DNA of 9,998 nucleotides from SIG459 sp045638085 (GCA_045638085.1 JAZUAQ010000048.1:1-9998), one strand, 5' to 3'. Numbered from the stretch's first letter, positions 1-7,057 are shown. Notes: a model not told the origin generated them from the letters alone. Numbers and translations are program-made.

Positions 1-10
1 AGCCCCAGGC

Positions 11-29
11 ATAAGTTTACATAACTTAT
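11..29. repeat. Short AT-rich inverted repeat
   Basis: ATAAGTT (11-17) and its exact reverse complement AACTTAT (23-29) flank a 5-base spacer. It is AT-rich and has no T tract, so it is a poor terminator. It could be an operator half-site pair or chance. It lies between the left edge and the GC-rich terminator hairpin, downstream of the flippase gene on the minus strand. Confidence 0.3.
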
Positions 30-36
30 ATATTCG

Positions 37-75
37 ATCGGCACCGCAGTAATGCGGTGCCGATTATTTTTTATT
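37..75 (+). terminator. Intrinsic terminator for a plus-strand gene left of the window
   Basis: An 11-bp perfect GC-rich stem pairs 37-47 (ATCGGCACCGC) with 54-64 around a 6-base loop. On the plus strand it is followed by a T-rich tail (TTATTTTTTATT, 64-75), the classical rho-independent form. The tail contains the stop codon of the minus-strand flippase gene (71-73). On the minus strand the stem is followed by CGAATATATAAG, with no real U tract, so it would be weaker for the flippase transcript. It therefore implies a convergent plus-strand gene outside the window. Confidence 0.8.
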
Positions 76-1384
76 GCTTGCTTCTGCATATCCATATTAG
101 TCTGCCCATACTCAGGCAGAAATTGAAGCATTCGCAGAAGAATAAAATGAAGATATATCCACCCAAAGCGTAGCGGGGGATGAGGATGATAACAAACAAT
201 ACCCCGATGGCGGCCTCGCAGACATTGAAAATCATTGAATGCAGCATTTGTCCAAGACCTTTTAAGCAGCCGTCCGTTATGATATCCATATACATTATGG
301 GAATTAAAAAGGCAAAAATCCTTATGTAGCGTCCGGCTTCAAGACTCTTATAAACTGCAACGCCAAGTTCCTCCGACATGCAGAACATGAAAAGTCCAAC
401 GGCAAGGGAAAACAATAAGGTGGCTTTCAGCAGCGACTTGACCGTTGAGCGCACCCGCGCCATATCACCGGAAACCTGAGCTGCGGTAAGCTCGGAAATG
501 CTCAGCTCAGCCGCTGCAACCAGTATGCAGGAGGGAAAGGTGATAACTGGAAACACCATACCGCCTATTACTCCGTATCCGGAAAGCGCCGCTTGCGCGC
601 TCATGCCGCTGAGGCGCAGTTTTCTGGGGATGAGCAGGTTTTCAAGGCTCGTCAGTGAAACTCTCGCGTAAGCTGAAAGACCCAAGGGAAGGGCAATTTT
701 AAGCATTCTGGAGCCTAGTCCCAATACTTCAATATCCGTTTTGCCCTTGGGCTTAAGGGCTAGATAAGTGAGTAAACTGAGTGCAAAAGAGCAAGCGTCG
801 GCAATTACATTGCTTTTCGCAATTGCTGCGCAGCACTGCTCAAGGTCTCCGCCCTCGACCTTTGAAAGGAATAAAATCGCGCAGCCGATGTTTATAAGCT
901 GCTCAAGAATTTGAATAACAGAGGCCTGAACAACTTTTCTGTTAGCAATGAACCATCCACCGAAAACTGAGGACAAAGAGACAAAGGGCATACAAAGGGA
1001 AAGCATGCGAAGGCTCAGTACTGTTCGTGCGTCCCTTATCCAGAGAAAACCGATTTTCTCCGCCCCGAAGAACATAAGCATGAATGCTGCCGTTCCGAAA
1101 AAGGAAGCGTAGGCAAGGCAGCATCCAACCGCGCTTACAGCGCCACGCGGTCGGCCAAGTCCTAACTCCTCGCTTACAAGACGGGTGGAGGTAAAGCGTA
1201 TTCCCGAGATAGCAAAAGTTGCGCAGAGGGCATTCACGCTTGCTATAAGTTGAAACAGGCCTATGCCGTCGGAGCCTATCCGACCTGCCAGCCATACCTG
1301 ATAACTAAGACCTACGCAGCGCATGATAATCCCGGACAAAGTCAGGACGACAGTGTTTTGCAGCAGTTTTTTTAATCCGGACAT
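71..1384 (-). CDS. SpoVB/MurJ-like lipid flippase (MOP superfamily, polysaccharide biosynthesis type)
   Basis: This is a 437-residue, strongly hydrophobic multi-pass membrane protein. It resembles stage V sporulation protein B and other oligosaccharidyl-lipid flippases, which move lipid-linked cell-wall or spore-cortex precursors across the cytoplasmic membrane. The N-terminus (about residues 10-60) gives two membrane segments. A SpoVB-like stretch with ENLLIPRKL (248-256) and then a glycine/proline-rich helix region with SGYGVIGGMVFPVITFP (268-284) follows. The C-terminal half (320-430) is nearly all membrane helices. It is shorter than typical 500-550-residue family members, suggesting about 12 helices. 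The ATG start at 1384 has GGAGG seven bases upstream, but that site is buried in a perfect hairpin. It is the last gene of a recG - lipoprotein - flippase series. The family call is firm; the exact substrate and a true sporulation role are inference. Confidence 0.85.
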   Translation of the reverse strand: MSGLKKLLQNTVVLTLSGIIMRCVGLSYQVWLAGRIGSDGIGLFQLIASVNALCATFAISGIRFTSTRLVSEELGLGRPRGAVSAVGCCLAYASFFGTAAFMLMFFGAEKIGFLWIRDARTVLSLRMLSLCMPFVSLSSVFGGWFIANRKVVQASVIQILEQLINIGCAILFLSKVEGGDLEQCCAAIAKSNVIADACSFALSLLTYLALKPKGKTDIEVLGLGSRMLKIALPLGLSAYARVSLTSLENLLIPRKLRLSGMSAQAALSGYGVIGGMVFPVITFPSCILVAAAELSISELTAAQVSGDMARVRSTVKSLLKATLLFSLAVGLFMFCMSEELGVAVYKSLEAGRYIRIFAFLIPIMYMDIITDGCLKGLGQMLHSMIFNVCEAAIGVLFVIILIPRYALGGYIFILFFCECFNFCLSMGRLIWICRSKQ

Positions 1385-1388
1385 AAAG

Positions 1389-1428
1389 GAACCTCCGCAT
1401 ATACTCAGACAAGTATATGCGGAGGTTC
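1389..1428 (-). promoter_or_regulatory. Perfect 16-bp hairpin masking the flippase ribosome-binding site
   Basis: Bases 1389-1404 and 1413-1428 are exact reverse complements over 16 bp around an 8-base loop. Read on the minus strand, the 3' arm ends in GCGGAGGTTC, so the GGAGG Shine-Dalgarno of the flippase gene is fully paired with an ACCTCC sequence in the 5' arm. Only CTTT separates the stem from the ATG. There is no following U tract, so it is not a standard intrinsic terminator, although it could slow polymerase. It lies 14 bases after the stop codon of the upstream lipoprotein gene. Confidence 0.8.
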
Positions 1429-1442
1429 ATCTTTCAAATTAC

Positions 1443-1832
1443 TTAGTTAGCGGAAGGAGGTCCTGCAGACTTTCGGATGACCATTTCTATCCAGCTTGTG
1501 TCCAAATTGCCGTCGGTAACAGCGTAGGTTTTTCCGCCGAAACTTAGCAAACCCTCATGGGATATGCTTAACTCCATGAGAAGCTTATCGGATTTGTCGT
1601 AAAACTCCAAAACATATAAAGTGGATACTGGCTCGGTGGCTTTTATGTCTTCCAGCGTCAGGCTCATAAGGTTTACATAAATCTCTTCAGATAAGCCACT
1701 GACTTGAGCTTTTGAGTCGACACCCCAGTTTATGACCACGCTATCTGCTTCCGAAAGCCGGTCAAGAGAGACTGCACCACAGCCGGAGCAGAGGAGCAAA
1801 ATGGATAAGAGGAGAATAATAAGCTTTTTCAT
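1443..1832 (-). CDS. Small hypothetical lipoprotein
   Basis: I do not recognise the family. The 129-residue product begins MKKLIILLLSILLLCSGCG: two lysines, a hydrophobic core and a lipobox-like LCSGC, so it is probably exported, cleaved before Cys18 and lipid-anchored on the outer face of the membrane. The mature part is small, mixed alpha/beta in character and has no motif I can name. The start is set at the ATG at 1832 because GGAGGT (1840-1845) lies exactly seven bases upstream. A TTG five codons earlier overlaps that ribosome site and is unlikely. The gene sits 66 bases after recG and 58 bases before the flippase, all in the same direction, so co-transcription is plausible. A weak TATAAG (minus strand) in the recG gap could be a -10 but has no convincing -35. 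Confidence 0.8.
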   Translation of the reverse strand: MKKLIILLLSILLLCSGCGAVSLDRLSEADSVVINWGVDSKAQVSGLSEEIYVNLMSLTLEDIKATEPVSTLYVLEFYDKSDKLLMELSISHEGLLSFGGKTYAVTDGNLDTSWIEMVIRKSAGPPSAN

Positions 1833-1898
1833 TTTACATACCTCCAATAAATCCTTATGCTTATAAGACGAAGAAAAATGGAAAAAGTTTCATTCTGA

Positions 1899-3953
1899 TT
1901 AGTTCATCATATCTGAATTGGCTTCAAAAAGCTGCTTTATCCGCTCACGGAGGGCTGCGTTTTCCGGCTTGGAAAGTCTCGGGTCATCTGCAAGAAGCTG
2001 ATGTGCCGCAGCCTGAGCGCTCTGCAAAACACGCATATCGCCGCCCAAATCGGCAATGTGCATCTCGGGAAGACCGTGCTGTCTTGAACCGAAAAAGTCA
2101 CCGGGCCCTCGAAGGCGAAGGTCATGCTCGCTTATCTTGAAGCCGTCGTTGGTCTCGCACATAACCTTTAGGCGCTCTTTGCTTTCATCAGTTTTTGCAT
2201 CGGAAATCAGTATACACCAGCTTTTGTGTTTTCCGCGTCCCACTCGTCCGCGAAGCTGATGGAGCTGACTTAAGCCGAAGCGCTCGGCATTTTCGATTAT
2301 CATAAGAGAGGCATTGGGAACGTCCACACCAACCTCAATTACGGTGGTGGAAACAAGAATATCAATTTCCTTTGCCACAACGGCGCTCATAACCGTATCC
2401 TTTTCCTTGCTTTTCATCTTGCCGTGGATGCAGGCAACATTAAGCTCGGGGAATACTGTCCTGAGGTGTTCTGCGTGCTCGGTGGCGCTTTTAAGTTCAA
2501 GCTCGTTTTCTTCGTTTTCTTCCACCATGGGACAGACCACGAATACCTGCCGGCCTTCACCGACCTGCTTGCGGATGAAGCCGTAAAGTCTTGCGCGATA
2601 GCTCTCATCAACATGGAAGGTGTCAACCTTAAGTCTGCCGGGAGGCAGCTCATCAATAACGGAAACATCAAGGTCTCCGTAAATCATAAGTGCAAGGGTA
2701 CGGGGAATGGGAGTTGCTGACATGACAAGAACATGGGGCTTTTCCGTTTTTGCCGCAAGGGCGCTGCGCTGCGAAACGCCAAAACGGTGCTGCTCGTCGG
2801 TGACTGCAAGGGCGAGATCTTTGAAATTGACATTTTCGCTTATAATTGCATGGGTGCCAACTATAAGGTCAATTTCACCGCGCTCCAATGCCTCACGGAT
2901 TTTTCTCTTGTTTGCCGCGGTGGTGGAACCGCTGAGTTTTTCAACACGGATTCCGAAAGGCTCGAGAAAACCTCGGAGTGTCTCGTGGTGCTGCTCTGCA
3001 AGGATTTCGGTGGGTGCCATGAAGGCGGCCTGCCTGCCGCTGCGGCAAACGCTCCATATGCATGCGGCGGCTACCAGTGTTTTACCGCTGCCAACATCAC
3101 CCTGAACAAGTCTGTTCATAGGCTTGCCCGATGCCATATCCGAAAAAGCGTCTATAACGGCGCGGCGCTGGGCGGATGTGGGGGAGAAGGAGAGGGAGGA
3201 ATAAAACTGCTCGATGTCGCAGTTATCAATTATCTTGCCGCCTGATAGCTGACGTCCTGATCGCATACCCGAAAGGGCGCAGGCAAGGACAAAAAGCTCT
3301 TCGAATATAAGGCGCTTTCTTGCCAGCTCCAATGCACCGAAGTCTGAGGGAAAATGAATGTTTTCATAGGCATAACGAGCCTGAGCAAGCTTATATTCCT
3401 CAATAATTTTTTTGGGGAGCGCATCGGGAAGCTCATCCCCAAGCTCATTGAGTGCGCTTCGGACATAGCCGCTCATCATTTTGCCGGAAATACCCTTTGT
3501 GAGGGAATATACGGGGACAATTTTTCCCGCTGCCTCACTTTCTGCATCAACAAGCTCAAAGGCGGGATTCGCCATAGTGCGCTTTGTGCCAGCGGCGCTT
3601 ATCTTTCCATAGAAAAGATAAGTCTCACCCGTATGGAAACGAGTGCGAAGAAAGCTCTGATTAAAGAATGTTATGTCAACTGATCCGGTGTCATCCACGA
3701 CGCGGAATTTGACTAGTTCCATACCGCGGCGAATTCTGGCGAGAGTGGGTTCTCTCGCAACTACTGCTCTTATGGTTACAGGCGTATCGAAGGGCGCATC
3801 ATATATGGGATAAACCTGACTTCTGTCCTCGTAAGAGCGGGGGAAATGGTTGATAAGATCGCGAAGGCAGTTTATGCCCAGTTTGCTGAGAGACTTTGCT
3901 CTTGTTTCGCCAACGCCCTTGAGATAGCGTATATCTTTTTCAAGCTGTGACAA
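1899..3953 (-). CDS. recG: ATP-dependent DNA helicase RecG
   Basis: RecG is a superfamily 2 double-stranded DNA translocase that regresses stalled replication forks and branch-migrates Holliday junctions. The product of 684 residues matches the usual family size (about 680-695). An N-terminal helix-hairpin region (LKGVGETRA, 11-19) is followed by the OB-fold wedge domain (about 55-150). The helicase motifs are Walker A GDVGSGKT (285-292), the DEQH box (386-389), SATPIPRT (412-419) and motif VI QLRGRVGRG (566-574). The C-terminal TRG-type element RLRGPGDFFGSRQHG (613-627) couples ATP hydrolysis to translocation. The start is a TTG at 3953, because AAAGGAGG (3961-3968) lies seven bases upstream and the family N-terminus begins here. 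An ATG at 3971 would place that ribosome site inside the gene. The frame stays open a further 151 codons upstream, but that part is antisense to mobA and is not homologous to RecG. Confidence 0.97.
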   Translation of the reverse strand: MSQLEKDIRYLKGVGETRAKSLSKLGINCLRDLINHFPRSYEDRSQVYPIYDAPFDTPVTIRAVVAREPTLARIRRGMELVKFRVVDDTGSVDITFFNQSFLRTRFHTGETYLFYGKISAAGTKRTMANPAFELVDAESEAAGKIVPVYSLTKGISGKMMSGYVRSALNELGDELPDALPKKIIEEYKLAQARYAYENIHFPSDFGALELARKRLIFEELFVLACALSGMRSGRQLSGGKIIDNCDIEQFYSSLSFSPTSAQRRAVIDAFSDMASGKPMNRLVQGDVGSGKTLVAAACIWSVCRSGRQAAFMAPTEILAEQHHETLRGFLEPFGIRVEKLSGSTTAANKRKIREALERGEIDLIVGTHAIISENVNFKDLALAVTDEQHRFGVSQRSALAAKTEKPHVLVMSATPIPRTLALMIYGDLDVSVIDELPPGRLKVDTFHVDESYRARLYGFIRKQVGEGRQVFVVCPMVEENEENELELKSATEHAEHLRTVFPELNVACIHGKMKSKEKDTVMSAVVAKEIDILVSTTVIEVGVDVPNASLMIIENAERFGLSQLHQLRGRVGRGKHKSWCILISDAKTDESKERLKVMCETNDGFKISEHDLRLRGPGDFFGSRQHGLPEMHIADLGGDMRVLQSAQAAAHQLLADDPRLSKPENAALRERIKQLFEANSDMMN

Positions 3954-3978
3954 GTAACCGCCTCCTTTCATATTTTCG

Positions 3979-4007
3979 ATATTATCACGAAAGAAGCTAA
4001 ATTGCAA
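3979..4007 (-). promoter_or_regulatory. Predicted SigA-type promoter of recG
   Basis: Read on the minus strand, TTGCAA (4007-4002), a 17-base spacer and TAATAT (3984-3979) form a plausible housekeeping promoter. The start point would be near 3972, only a few bases before the recG ribosome site. The -35 is the same six bases as the -35 predicted for mobA on the other strand. Confidence 0.5.
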
Positions 4008-4030
4008 AATAATCCTGCATGTTGTATAAT
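4002..4030 (+). promoter_or_regulatory. Predicted SigA-type promoter of mobA
   Basis: TTGCAA (4002-4007), 17 bases, then a consensus TATAAT (4025-4030). The start point would fall near 4037, giving a leader of about 26 bases before the mobA ATG at 4063. The -10 is perfect and the spacing ideal. Confidence 0.7.
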
Positions 4031-4062
4031 GAAGAAAAAAGCGTAAGAATGGGGAAAAAGTT

Positions 4063-4641
4063 ATGCTTACAGTTATTCTCACGGGCGGCGGTTCCCGCCG
4101 TATGGGAAGAGATAAAGCCATGCTGCCGCTGGGCGATAAGACCATGCTGCAGTATCTCATAGATAAATATTCCGCTTCTCTTGGAGAAGTTGCTGTTTCA
4201 GTCAACAGAAAGTCCCGTTTTCCCTTTGTAGGTGCGGGAGAAATAGTTGACCCATATCCCGATATGGGACCATTGAACGGTCTTGTTTCCGCCTTCGCAG
4301 AATATGAGGATGAGATAGTCTTTGTCACGGGTACGGATTTACCTTTCGGTGATCCCAAGCTTGCCTTGCGCCTTGCCGAGCTTATGGGAGATGCCGATGC
4401 CTGCATTATGCGTCGCGGAAAAAAGGGCTTTGAGCCTCTTTTTGCAATTTATCGCAGAGTATGTGGTGAAAGGGCAGATGAATGCCTTGCTCAGGGCAAA
4501 AAGTCCATACGTGACCTCCTTGAAATGGTGAATGTCCGCTATGTTGAGAGCGAAGAAATTGCGGAATTTGACCTCGACAAAATCCTTATGAACGTAAATA
4601 CCGAAGAAGAATATGAAAATATGAAAAATTTAATGATTTAA
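4063..4641 (+). CDS. mobA: Molybdenum cofactor guanylyltransferase MobA
   Basis: MobA transfers GMP from GTP to molybdopterin-bound molybdenum to make the bis-MGD cofactor precursor in the cytoplasm. The 192-residue protein has the nucleotide-binding signature LTGGGSRRMGRDK (6-18), GPLNGL (69-74), the metal-binding TDLPF (91-95, Asp92), FEPLFAIY (123-130) and the C-terminal NVNTEEEY (177-184, corresponding to the NxNTPE motif of the family). Length is typical. The ribosome site is weak: only GGGG (4051-4054) in front of the ATG. It is divergent from recG and stands alone, with no other molybdenum-cofactor gene (moaA, moeA, mobB) or molybdoenzyme in the window. A related nucleotidyltransferase with another substrate is possible but less likely given the full signature. 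Confidence 0.92.
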   Translation: MLTVILTGGGSRRMGRDKAMLPLGDKTMLQYLIDKYSASLGEVAVSVNRKSRFPFVGAGEIVDPYPDMGPLNGLVSAFAEYEDEIVFVTGTDLPFGDPKLALRLAELMGDADACIMRRGKKGFEPLFAIYRRVCGERADECLAQGKKSIRDLLEMVNVRYVESEEIAEFDLDKILMNVNTEEEYENMKNLMI

Positions 4642-4655
4642 ATTCCAAAACCATA

Positions 4656-4684
4656 TTGACTTTCGATTTAAAGTGTGACATTAT
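4656..4684 (+). promoter_or_regulatory. Predicted promoter of the acyl-CoA synthetase gene
   Basis: TTGACT (4656-4661), a 17-base spacer and CATTAT (4679-4684), with an extended -10 TGA immediately before it (4676-4678). The -10 is imperfect, but the -35 is near consensus and the spacing exact. Transcription would start near 4691, upstream of the leader hairpin at 4714-4744. Confidence 0.5.
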
Positions 4685-4713
4685 TTACCCGTGTCCTAAA
4701 GCTAATTTGTGAT

Positions 4714-4753
4714 AAATCACGGCAGCTTTTCGTTGCCGTGATTTTGATTTTAT
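4714..4753 (+). terminator. Terminator-like hairpin between mobA and the acyl-CoA synthetase gene
   Basis: AAATCACGGCA (4714-4724) pairs perfectly with TGCCGTGATTT (4734-4744) around a 9-base loop, followed by the T-rich tail TTTTGATTTTAT. It ends just before the AGGAGAG ribosome site (4754-4760) of the next gene. It could simply end the mobA transcript, or act as an attenuator if the promoter predicted at 4656-4684 is real, since it would then lie inside the leader of the synthetase gene. Confidence 0.75.
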
Positions 4754-4767
4754 AGGAGAGAGTTAAA

Positions 4768-6402
4768 ATGCCCATTACCGAACTGCTGTCCAGAAACGCA
4801 ACTTACTTCAAAAACGAGGTAGCGCTTGTTGAGATTAATCCTGCTGTAAATGCGCCGAGGGTAACCTGGAGAGAATATTCCCTTATCGAGTCCAGTCGAG
4901 GCGGCGCTTTCCGCAAGGAAATGACCTGGGGTGATTTTGAAAAGAAGGCAAGCCGTTTTGCCAATCTGCTTCTCACCCGTGGAATAAAGAAGGGCGACAA
5001 AGTCGCAATACTTCTTATGAACTGTCTTGAGTGGCTGCCCATTTATTTTGGCGTTTTGAAAACTGGCGCTCTTGTTGTGCCTCTCAACTACCGATATACT
5101 GCTGAGGAAATCCGCTACTGCCTTGACCTTGCGGATGTGGATGCTCTTGTTTTCGGGCCTGAATTTACGGGCCGTGTTGAGGAAATGCTTCACAGAGTAC
5201 CCAGAGTTAAAAACTGCTTCTATGTCGGCGAGGACTGTCCCTCATTTGCGGATAGCTATGATACTCTTATCGAGTATTGCTCAACAAGCTCACCGAGCAT
5301 TTTCATTGAAGACAGTGATGAAGCGGCGATTTACTTCTCATCAGGCACAACCGGCTTCCCCAAGGCTATAATACATAATCATGAAAGCCTTATGCATGCC
5401 TGCAAGGTTGAGCAGGCTCATCACAGTCAGACAAGGGACGATGTTTTCCTCTGTATTCCTCCTCTATACCATACGGGCGCCAAAATGCACTGGTTCGGAA
5501 GCCTTATTTCCGGAAGCCGCGGCGTTATACTTCGCGGCGTTAGCCCTGAGTGGATACTGCGTACTGTAAGCGAAGAACGCTGCACCATCGTATGGCTGCT
5601 TGTTCCCTGGGCTCAGGATATTCTCGATGCCATTGACAGAGGAGATGTTGAGCTTGGCCAGTATGAGCTCAGCCAGTGGAGACTTATGCATATAGGCGCA
5701 CAGCCTGTTCCTCCCAGTCTCATCAAGCGCTGGAAGGAAAAATTCCCCGCCCATCAGTATGACACTAACTACGGCCTTTCTGAATCCATCGGACCCGGCT
5801 GCGTACATCTTGGCGTTGAGAATATTGACCGTGTTGGCGCCATCGGTGTTCCCGGTTACGGCTGGGAGGTCAAAATCGTGGATGAGGATCGATGCGAAGT
5901 TGAAAGAGGCGAGGTTGGCGAGCTTGCCGTTAAAGGACCCGGTGTTATGCTCAGATACTATAAGGACGAGAAGGCAACCAATGCCGTCCTTGATAAGGGC
6001 TGGCTCTATACCGGCGATATGGCTCAGATGGATGAAGATGGTTTCATATATCTTGTTGACCGCAAGAAGGATGTTATCATCTCCGGCGGTGAAAACCTCT
6101 ATCCCGTACAGATTGAAGATTTCCTCCGTGGTCATGCGAAAATTAAGGATGTTGCCGTTATCGGTCTTCCCGATAAGCGTCTGGGCGAGATTGCCGCTGC
6201 GATAATCGAGGCTAAAGAAGGCGAAATTCTCAGCGAAGCAGAGGTAAATCTTTTCTGCATGGCTCTTCCCAGATATAAGCGCCCCAGAAAAATTATCTTT
6301 GCAGAAGTTCCCCGCAATCCCACCGGCAAGATTGAAAAGCCCAAGCTTCGTAAGCTTTACCGCAGCGAAAATATCGTTGCAAAGCAGGTTGAACTTGAAT
6401 AA
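4768..6402 (+). CDS. AMP-dependent acyl-CoA synthetase (class I adenylate-forming enzyme)
   Basis: The enzyme activates a carboxylic acid with ATP to an acyl-adenylate and passes it to CoA; it is cytoplasmic. The 544-residue protein carries the complete core set: phosphate-binding loop SSGTTGFPKA (191-200), NYGLSES (334-340), YTGD (414-417), the hinge DRKKD (431-435) with ISGGENLYPVQIE (438-450), and the C-terminal PTGK with catalytic Lys521. Between the N-terminal VALVEIN (18-24) and the ITW-like MTWGDF (52-57) is an extra segment (about 25-50) that many relatives lack. The substrate cannot be read from the sequence; medium-chain, aromatic or bile-acid-like acids are all possible. The ATG has AGGAGAG seven bases upstream. 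It appears monocistronic, with a promoter and leader hairpin upstream and a strong terminator at its stop codon. Confidence 0.92.
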   Translation: MPITELLSRNATYFKNEVALVEINPAVNAPRVTWREYSLIESSRGGAFRKEMTWGDFEKKASRFANLLLTRGIKKGDKVAILLMNCLEWLPIYFGVLKTGALVVPLNYRYTAEEIRYCLDLADVDALVFGPEFTGRVEEMLHRVPRVKNCFYVGEDCPSFADSYDTLIEYCSTSSPSIFIEDSDEAAIYFSSGTTGFPKAIIHNHESLMHACKVEQAHHSQTRDDVFLCIPPLYHTGAKMHWFGSLISGSRGVILRGVSPEWILRTVSEERCTIVWLLVPWAQDILDAIDRGDVELGQYELSQWRLMHIGAQPVPPSLIKRWKEKFPAHQYDTNYGLSESIGPGCVHLGVENIDRVGAIGVPGYGWEVKIVDEDRCEVERGEVGELAVKGPGVMLRYYKDEKATNAVLDKGWLYTGDMAQMDEDGFIYLVDRKKDVIISGGENLYPVQIEDFLRGHAKIKDVAVIGLPDKRLGEIAAAIIEAKEGEILSEAEVNLFCMALPRYKRPRKIIFAEVPRNPTGKIEKPKLRKLYRSENIVAKQVELE

Positions 6403-6436
6403 AAAAGCAGGCTGTCTTAGACAGCCTGCTTTTTTA
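6401..6436. terminator. Bidirectional terminator between convergent genes
   Basis: A perfect 16-bp stem pairs 6401-6416 with 6420-6435 around a three-base loop. It has a GC-rich core (GCAGGCTGTC) and six A/T pairs at its base, so each strand ends in a run of six T. The stop codons of both convergent genes (6400-6402 plus, 6434-6436 minus) overlap the outer ends of the stem, so one hairpin serves both genes with almost no intergenic DNA. Confidence 0.95.
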
Positions 6437-7000
6437 TTTGATGTTATTTTCAATTTCTTTTTTTGCCTTTTCAAGAATGGCGCCCACATCCGCGCCGTCA
6501 ATATCAAGGTTTTCCGCCATAAAGCATCTGCAGTCTTCTATGCCGAAATATGCCTGAGCCATGGTCTTGCAGTAATCATAGCCGAAATTTGCAAATATGG
6601 GTCCTCCGGCAGTGGTGATGTATATCAGTCTTTTTGCCTTGCAGAGGCTTTCGGGAAATCCCTGAGAACTGTAGCGGAAGGTGAGTCCCGTAACGGTGAT
6701 ATGCTCAAAATAAAGCCTTACGGTGGCGGGGAAGAGCAGATCCCAATAAGGTGCTGCGATAACGATAGTATCCGCCTCGGCAAACTGACGAGCATAGCGG
6801 AGGAGGGGATAGTTTATCTCGCCCTCTGCAATAAGCTTATCGCGCATTTCAAGCATTTCGTTCGTATAAGGCTGCAGCTCCTCGTCGATAAGGCGCAACT
6901 GCTCAACGCTGCCTTCAAGCTGTTTCAAAGCGTGCTTTGCAAGCTCATAGGTTCTGGACTGGGGGCGTACGCAGGCATTAATAAAAAGGATTTTATCCAT
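6434..7000 (-). CDS. Flavodoxin-fold NAD(P)H/FMN oxidoreductase, azoreductase-like
   Basis: The 188-residue protein fits the FMN-dependent NADH:quinone oxidoreductase/azoreductase (AzoR/AcpD) family, cytoplasmic two-electron reductases of quinones and azo compounds. The N-terminal strand and phosphate-binding loop are KILFINACVRPQSRTYELA (3-21). The flavin and dimer region reads IAAPYWDLLFPATVRLYFEH (81-100) then GLTFRYSSQG (105-114), closely following the family pattern. ITTAGGP (128-134) is the following loop. The start is placed at the ATG at 7000, preceded by AAGGAAGGA; an upstream in-frame ATG at 7072 would add 24 residues with no family resemblance and would span the predicted promoter. 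The physiological substrate is unknown. The gene is convergent with the acyl-CoA synthetase and divergent from the protease operon. Confidence 0.88.
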   Translation of the reverse strand: MDKILFINACVRPQSRTYELAKHALKQLEGSVEQLRLIDEELQPYTNEMLEMRDKLIAEGEINYPLLRYARQFAEADTIVIAAPYWDLLFPATVRLYFEHITVTGLTFRYSSQGFPESLCKAKRLIYITTAGGPIFANFGYDYCKTMAQAYFGIEDCRCFMAENLDIDGADVGAILEKAKKEIENNIK

Positions 7001-7028
7001 TTTCGTTCCTTCCTTTCGCGGATGCTTC

Positions 7029-7057
7029 ATTTTAACATTAAATATTCTTTCGTACAA
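7029..7057 (-). promoter_or_regulatory. Predicted promoter of the azoreductase-like gene
   Basis: On the minus strand, TTGTAC (7057-7052), a 17-base spacer and TAAAAT (7034-7029) make a good SigA-type promoter. The start point would be near 7022, giving a leader of about 20 bases that holds the AAGGAAGGA ribosome site. It lies about 30 bases from the divergent promoter of the protease operon. Confidence 0.6.

Noticed and set aside
1854..1867. CTTAT/ATAAG mini stem between recG and the lipoprotein gene
   Set aside because: The stem is five A/T-rich pairs with no T tract, so it is not a supportable terminator for recG.
2733..3245. Plus-strand open frame (170 codons) inside recG
   Set aside because: It lies over the conserved helicase motifs of recG on the other strand and has no own start signals or known domain.
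3954..4406. In-frame upstream extension of recG by 151 codons
   Set aside because: It is antisense to mobA, has no RecG-like sequence, and the TTG at 3953 has a perfectly spaced AAAGGAGG. The extension is an accident of open frame.
4627..4644. AT-only inverted repeat at the mobA stop codon
   Set aside because: AATTTAA and TTAAATT would form a 7-bp stem of A/T pairs only, too weak to be a convincing terminator and expected by chance in AT-rich DNA.
5464..6507. Long minus-strand open frame (347 codons) opposite the acyl-CoA synthetase
   Set aside because: It runs antisense to a fully supported gene, spans the bidirectional terminator and part of the next gene, and has no recognisable domain or ribosome site.
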